From Plasmopara viticola (lineage: Eukaryota; Oomycota; Peronosporomycetes; Peronosporales; Peronosporaceae), in assembly GCA_001695595.3 (NCBI GenBank), contig MBPM02000006.1:1488001-1552000 (forward strand): 64,000 bases of DNA. The letters are read 5' to 3'. Position numbers and translations under genes: made by a program. Below the pieces are notes generated by a model. The model worked only from the letters and a program-made list of their open reading frames with translations. It was not told the origin of the DNA and did no database searches. Within the stretch, counting starts at the first letter, position 1; each line of letters starts with the position of its first letter. Positions 60,490 through 64,000 of the stretch are shown one piece after another.

Positions 60490-61560
60490 ATCAATCTTCA
60501 ATATTTACACGCTTAAAAATTGTCGTGCTTTGATCTCACGCCTTTTTGGTTGATCAAAACTCGGCAAGCAGGCCACTGAACACGTCATGGCATGCTTATC
60601 GTGAAATGGGTTTGAAGCTTTGAGCACAACGTCGGTTTGGGCCAAACTTAATCGTGTGGGTAGAGAAAATGACGCCATACACCGTGGAAAATAGAATGAT
60701 CTTAAAACTGGCAAAAGCTCAGCTGATGAACTGGTTTCTTACATGGTAGCTCAAAGATAATAGCCAGACTGATGCCATGAAGACCGTTATTACCTCTCTG
60801 TAGTCAGTGACAGTAACGGCAAATCGAGCAGAAACAAGGCGACGATAACGTAGGACATGATGAAAAGGATCGACTTGGTGCCAAAGACTAGGACGAGCCT
60901 TTAGCTCCAACAAAGTGAAGGAAGAAGCTTGTAGCAACAGCAGAGCGGCGGTGAATAAATAGATGAGAAGGGTCTGCATGGTAGTATGACCAACCTCAGC
61001 CGGGTAGCCTCTGAGAGCAAAAGCATTGTATTGTAAAAGACGACACGACGAAGGAAAGACGCTCGTGCAATAGCTGGCGAAGTCTCAAGAGTAGCGACAT
61101 TATTCGCTAGACGAGGAAGGCAATAAAAGGACCAAGTCGACAACCGTGCAACATATTGTAGCGACGCAGAATAGCTGCTACGGGTAGCGATGGCAGCACA
61201 GCAGCAACACGATGCTGGAGAAGAGATTGTGACACGAGAATTGCTCTGAAGGGCAATTTTTTTCGGCTGCGGCTGTCCTCGACCCGATTGAACGACGCTG
61301 GATGAAATTGAGAACGCGGACAATGAAAGCAGGAGATCTCGAGTTCAGCAAGATAAGAGCAGCTGAACCAGCGGCGTAACCAACCCAGAAGTGGATCTTC
61401 GACTGTCGTATGTACGACGCTTAGCTACTTTTTTAAATAGCTACACTAGAAAGAAGATGCTTGTAGATGATGGAGAATGCTGCACAACACTGATAACTGC
61501 CTCAAAATCCGTTGATCTTTTGAATGCATAGTCAGGCATACGCTTCTATATTGACCATCG
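60490..61560. other. CA downstream region of arm C
   Basis: Same content as in M (50330-51400). The minus-strand frames (60719-60979, 60901-61323) overlap in different phases and look like one broken coding region with hydrophobic stretches; not recognised. Confidence 0.4.
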
Positions 61561-61959
61561 TGGCTAATATGTTGGGGAGAATAATTAATAGATACAAAGC
61601 ACTAAAGCATATAACGCTAGTGACACAATACTCGGAAATAGTGTTATGGTCTCCTTTCAACCGTGGATTTGTGTTCAACCTAAAAGCTCGTAAGCAAAGG
61701 GTCATTCGCATTTGGCAAACGTTGTACTAGGTGACAACGAGGTTGATTAGATTGACACTAAGCTTGTAGATCGCCTCAAGCGCGACGATGTTTGTATGTG
61801 ATGTTTTTTAATTGGGCCCCAAAATGGTAAATAAAGAATTGTTAGCCCTAATAGTTTTTTAATCATGCAAATGTTGCCTCATTTTATGGCAACTTCATTT
61901 TTATTCAGGACAGCCTTTGCAGAAGTTAAAACTACCAGTTAGGCGCATTTCGATATACG

Positions 61960-63005
61960 AAACATGACATGCACCGTGAGCATCGTTTTCAAGAGTTGAG
62001 TCATATAGTGCTGAAGATTTCAACACTTGAAAATGCTCTAAAAAACATTGTTACAGGTACAGCTTTAAAACTGAGAATAAATTCAGTTTCATATGTGACG
62101 CATCCGAATTCGCCATTGGCAGGCCACTGCTACAAGCTGAAACGACGAGCGTGCTCGAGTGATTGCGCTCAAGTATCGGCGGACTCGAGCTGCTGAGTGA
62201 ATTTGTCCTGTCCATGACAAAGAGCAAATTGCGATGAAGTATGCTCTTGTCAAGGTCAAGGCTCACCTATTAGGCTCCCGATCTGGACACATTGTCCGTC
62301 GCTACATATTTTACGGCCAGGTGGCTGCCAGAAAAACTTCGAGGTGAAGTTTAAGCCGAAAAATTTTACAATAAAAAGATGGATGCTTTATTATTTATGT
62401 CGGCCAGAATATACGTCTGTTCATGTCATAAATTGTAATCGTACCGCAAGTTGAATCGTGCGTAGCTTAGTAAAAGCTCAGACAAAAAAAAAAATTAAGG
62501 ACGCAGACAATAAACCGTCGGCACTGTTAAGTTCGAGAGTGCATTACTTATCGGTGGAGTCCGGGCTGTTCTGTTGCCGACGACCACGAAGTAAGCCATT
62601 TGCCAGTCAGAAATGCCCGCTTTTTGACATGTCCGACGATAAATGTCACACAAAACCTATACAAATGGTTTGCTTGCGACGCAGTGATGCCGGCAAGCTT
62701 GCCGATGATAAGGCTGCATCTTTGCTCGCTGGCACACTTCGCACGTGTGCCATCTAAACAAAGAGCTTGATCCACCAAGCCACACGTATTAATTCGACTC
62801 GAAGACCGTTAAGTAGCGTGTCGTGAACCAACGATCTTTTAGATTTTCATCGTAACAGATTATGATTTCCTTGATCGGCATTTAATTGATAATCCAAAGC
62901 GCTGTAGTAGCATTCTCCAACACGTTTGGTTTGCACTTATCGATGCTGTTCATGTCGTAGCAAAATGCACGCCGTTTTTTGTGATCGTGGTGAAGTCATT
63001 TTATA
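61960..63005 (+). pseudogene. Ty3/gypsy pol remnant with internal inversion, arm C
   Basis: Plus strand: RNase H start CDASEFAIGRPLLQAET (about 62097), MKYALVKVKAHLLGSRSG (about 62234), and linker KKIKDADNKPSALLSSRV (about 62490). Then an integrase N-terminal piece reads on the minus strand (about 62880-62600; YDENLKDRWF, then WHTCEVCQRAK). Then the plus strand again gives the integrase end DNPKRCSSILQHVWFALIDA and TPFFV (about 62890-62985). In an intact gypsy pol all these would be on one strand in this order, so the zinc-finger part has been flipped. Confidence 0.75.
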
Positions 63006-64000
63006 AGTAGTAGAGAAACGTTATCGTCCGTTTACAGTTTGGCTTGGCTAGAATTGGCTATGTTACGAGCTGAACGCATTTAATCTGTTTTTAAACTTGT
63101 CTCCGCTATAAGAGTATTAAAAATATAACGTGACCGTATCACACACAATTTCGAAAGTTTGCGGTAGAAACGGCACAGCGGATGAGTTTAAAGACGGCAG
63201 GATGAACCGATCGGTGCATATAGTGGACAAGGTAAAGCTATAGAGCAGCAATTAATTCGTCTAGCGAGATAACTGGTACCAAAACGAAATCTTAGGATGA
63301 AGGCAAAAAAGCGCTCGCTGGTACTCTTGAAGACCCATCTAAGGTGGAAACACGAATTTTTTGTGAGATCCCCACATGACCATGTCTCTTTTGCAGACAA
63401 ATGTCAGGCAGCTCACCCTAAACGAAAATTTTTGCCCAATTAACACAACATTATCGCGTCGAGTATTTTGACTGTACTAGAATTTTGGGCAACATAGCTT
63501 CTGCACTACGAGCTATACATTTCTAAGTACGGGCTGCACCTAGACTTTTCCACCTTATGTAAGTTTAAATTGAATAAACCTGCTGCAACTTTCTCTGGGT
63601 GTTGAGATCCGACACAGAGAAGCATATGCTCACCCACCAGCGGCATAGGGAATGCTAGGCTGCCAGGGAGACCCTGTGGCGAAAAAAGACGGCCCTTTCA
63701 CTCGTCCTTCTTAGTCTTCGACAAATGACCGTGATCGAGGCGATGTTAATTCCATCATGATGCTTCGGTGTTGGTGGAGGAGGGGAAAGCTAAAAATGTG
63801 CACATTTGTGACTGCTTATTAGTAATGAGTCAGTAATTAACTTTCGTAGGATACACAGGGATGAGTCGCCATGATCAAATCAACGCCGGCCTTCGCGAAA
63901 ACGCATTTAAACTAGTGTTCATCTTAAAGAATCCAAAAAAGATTAACACAAGACCAGTAACTCGACGACCCTTGCAGCGGTTGATGTAACAGAAGCTCCG
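63006..64000. other. Outer tip segment of arm C
   Basis: Shared only with arm L (36011-36995, reversed). No gene recognised. The sequence stops at the window edge while still matching L. Confidence 0.5.

Larger units (their letters stand above)
57698..64000 (+). repeat. CA arm C (right arm, cut by window end)
   Basis: Direct copy of M up to about 62100 and reverse complement of L to the last base: 63945-64000 pairs with 36011-36068. It carries the outer tip segment (about 62860-64000) that M lacks. Confidence 0.93.

Noticed and set aside
1..64000. CRISPR arrays, rRNA genes, bacterial-type operons
   Set aside because: No regularly spaced short repeats, rRNA cores or operon-like gene runs; the window is eukaryotic.
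1..64000. RxLR or Crinkler effector genes
   Set aside because: I looked for a signal peptide followed by RxLR/EER or an LFLAK-type motif in open frames and saw none that was convincing.

Overview
The window looks like nuclear DNA from an oomycete (Phytophthora or downy-mildew type). The grounds are small GT-AG introns of 53-74 bp, a fused DEP-PH-glutathione-peroxidase protein, an FYVE-finger membrane protein, secreted alpha-carbonic anhydrases, Ty1/copia and Ty3/gypsy elements, and long AT-rich spacers. The lineage is inferred from gene content, not from a marker gene.

Left part (1-31.5 kb): a three-exon secreted alpha-carbonic anhydrase (CA) gene (2877-3825, -) lies beside a decayed second CA exon (4191-4430, -). 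An old Ty1/copia element (5957-10651) carries a stray piece of mitochondrial nad5. Ty3/gypsy debris follows (about 12.2-14.2 kb). Next is the main gene island: a mitochondrial 2-oxoglutarate/malate-type carrier (15969-16889, +), then two tandem paralogues encoding DEP-PH-GPx proteins (17052-18674 and 19985-21982, both -). One GPx domain keeps the catalytic residues; the other has lost most of them. A short element with a 14-bp target duplication lies between the two. An FN3-TM-FYVE protein gene (26956-28165, -, one intron) follows, then a further CA exon relic near 28.8 kb.

Middle: a young Ty1/copia element (31547-36006) has perfect 5-bp target duplications, nearly identical LTRs and one frameshift in an otherwise open gag-pol.

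Right part (36.0-64.0 kb): this is one complex segmental amplification. Order: inverted arm L (36007-42635), spacer P1 (42636-47497), arm M (47498-51935), spacer P2 (51936-57697), arm C (57698 to the window end). L is the reverse complement of M and C; P1+M is a tandem copy of P2+C. Each arm carries one intact secreted CA gene plus scrambled CA relics, and the units contain gypsy pol remnants. Two SINE-like insertions with their own target duplications mark differences between copies. The right arm is cut by the window end.

Together the window shows repeated copying of a secreted carbonic anhydrase (four intact genes and at least eight relic pieces), next to a few housekeeping or signalling genes in repeat-rich DNA.
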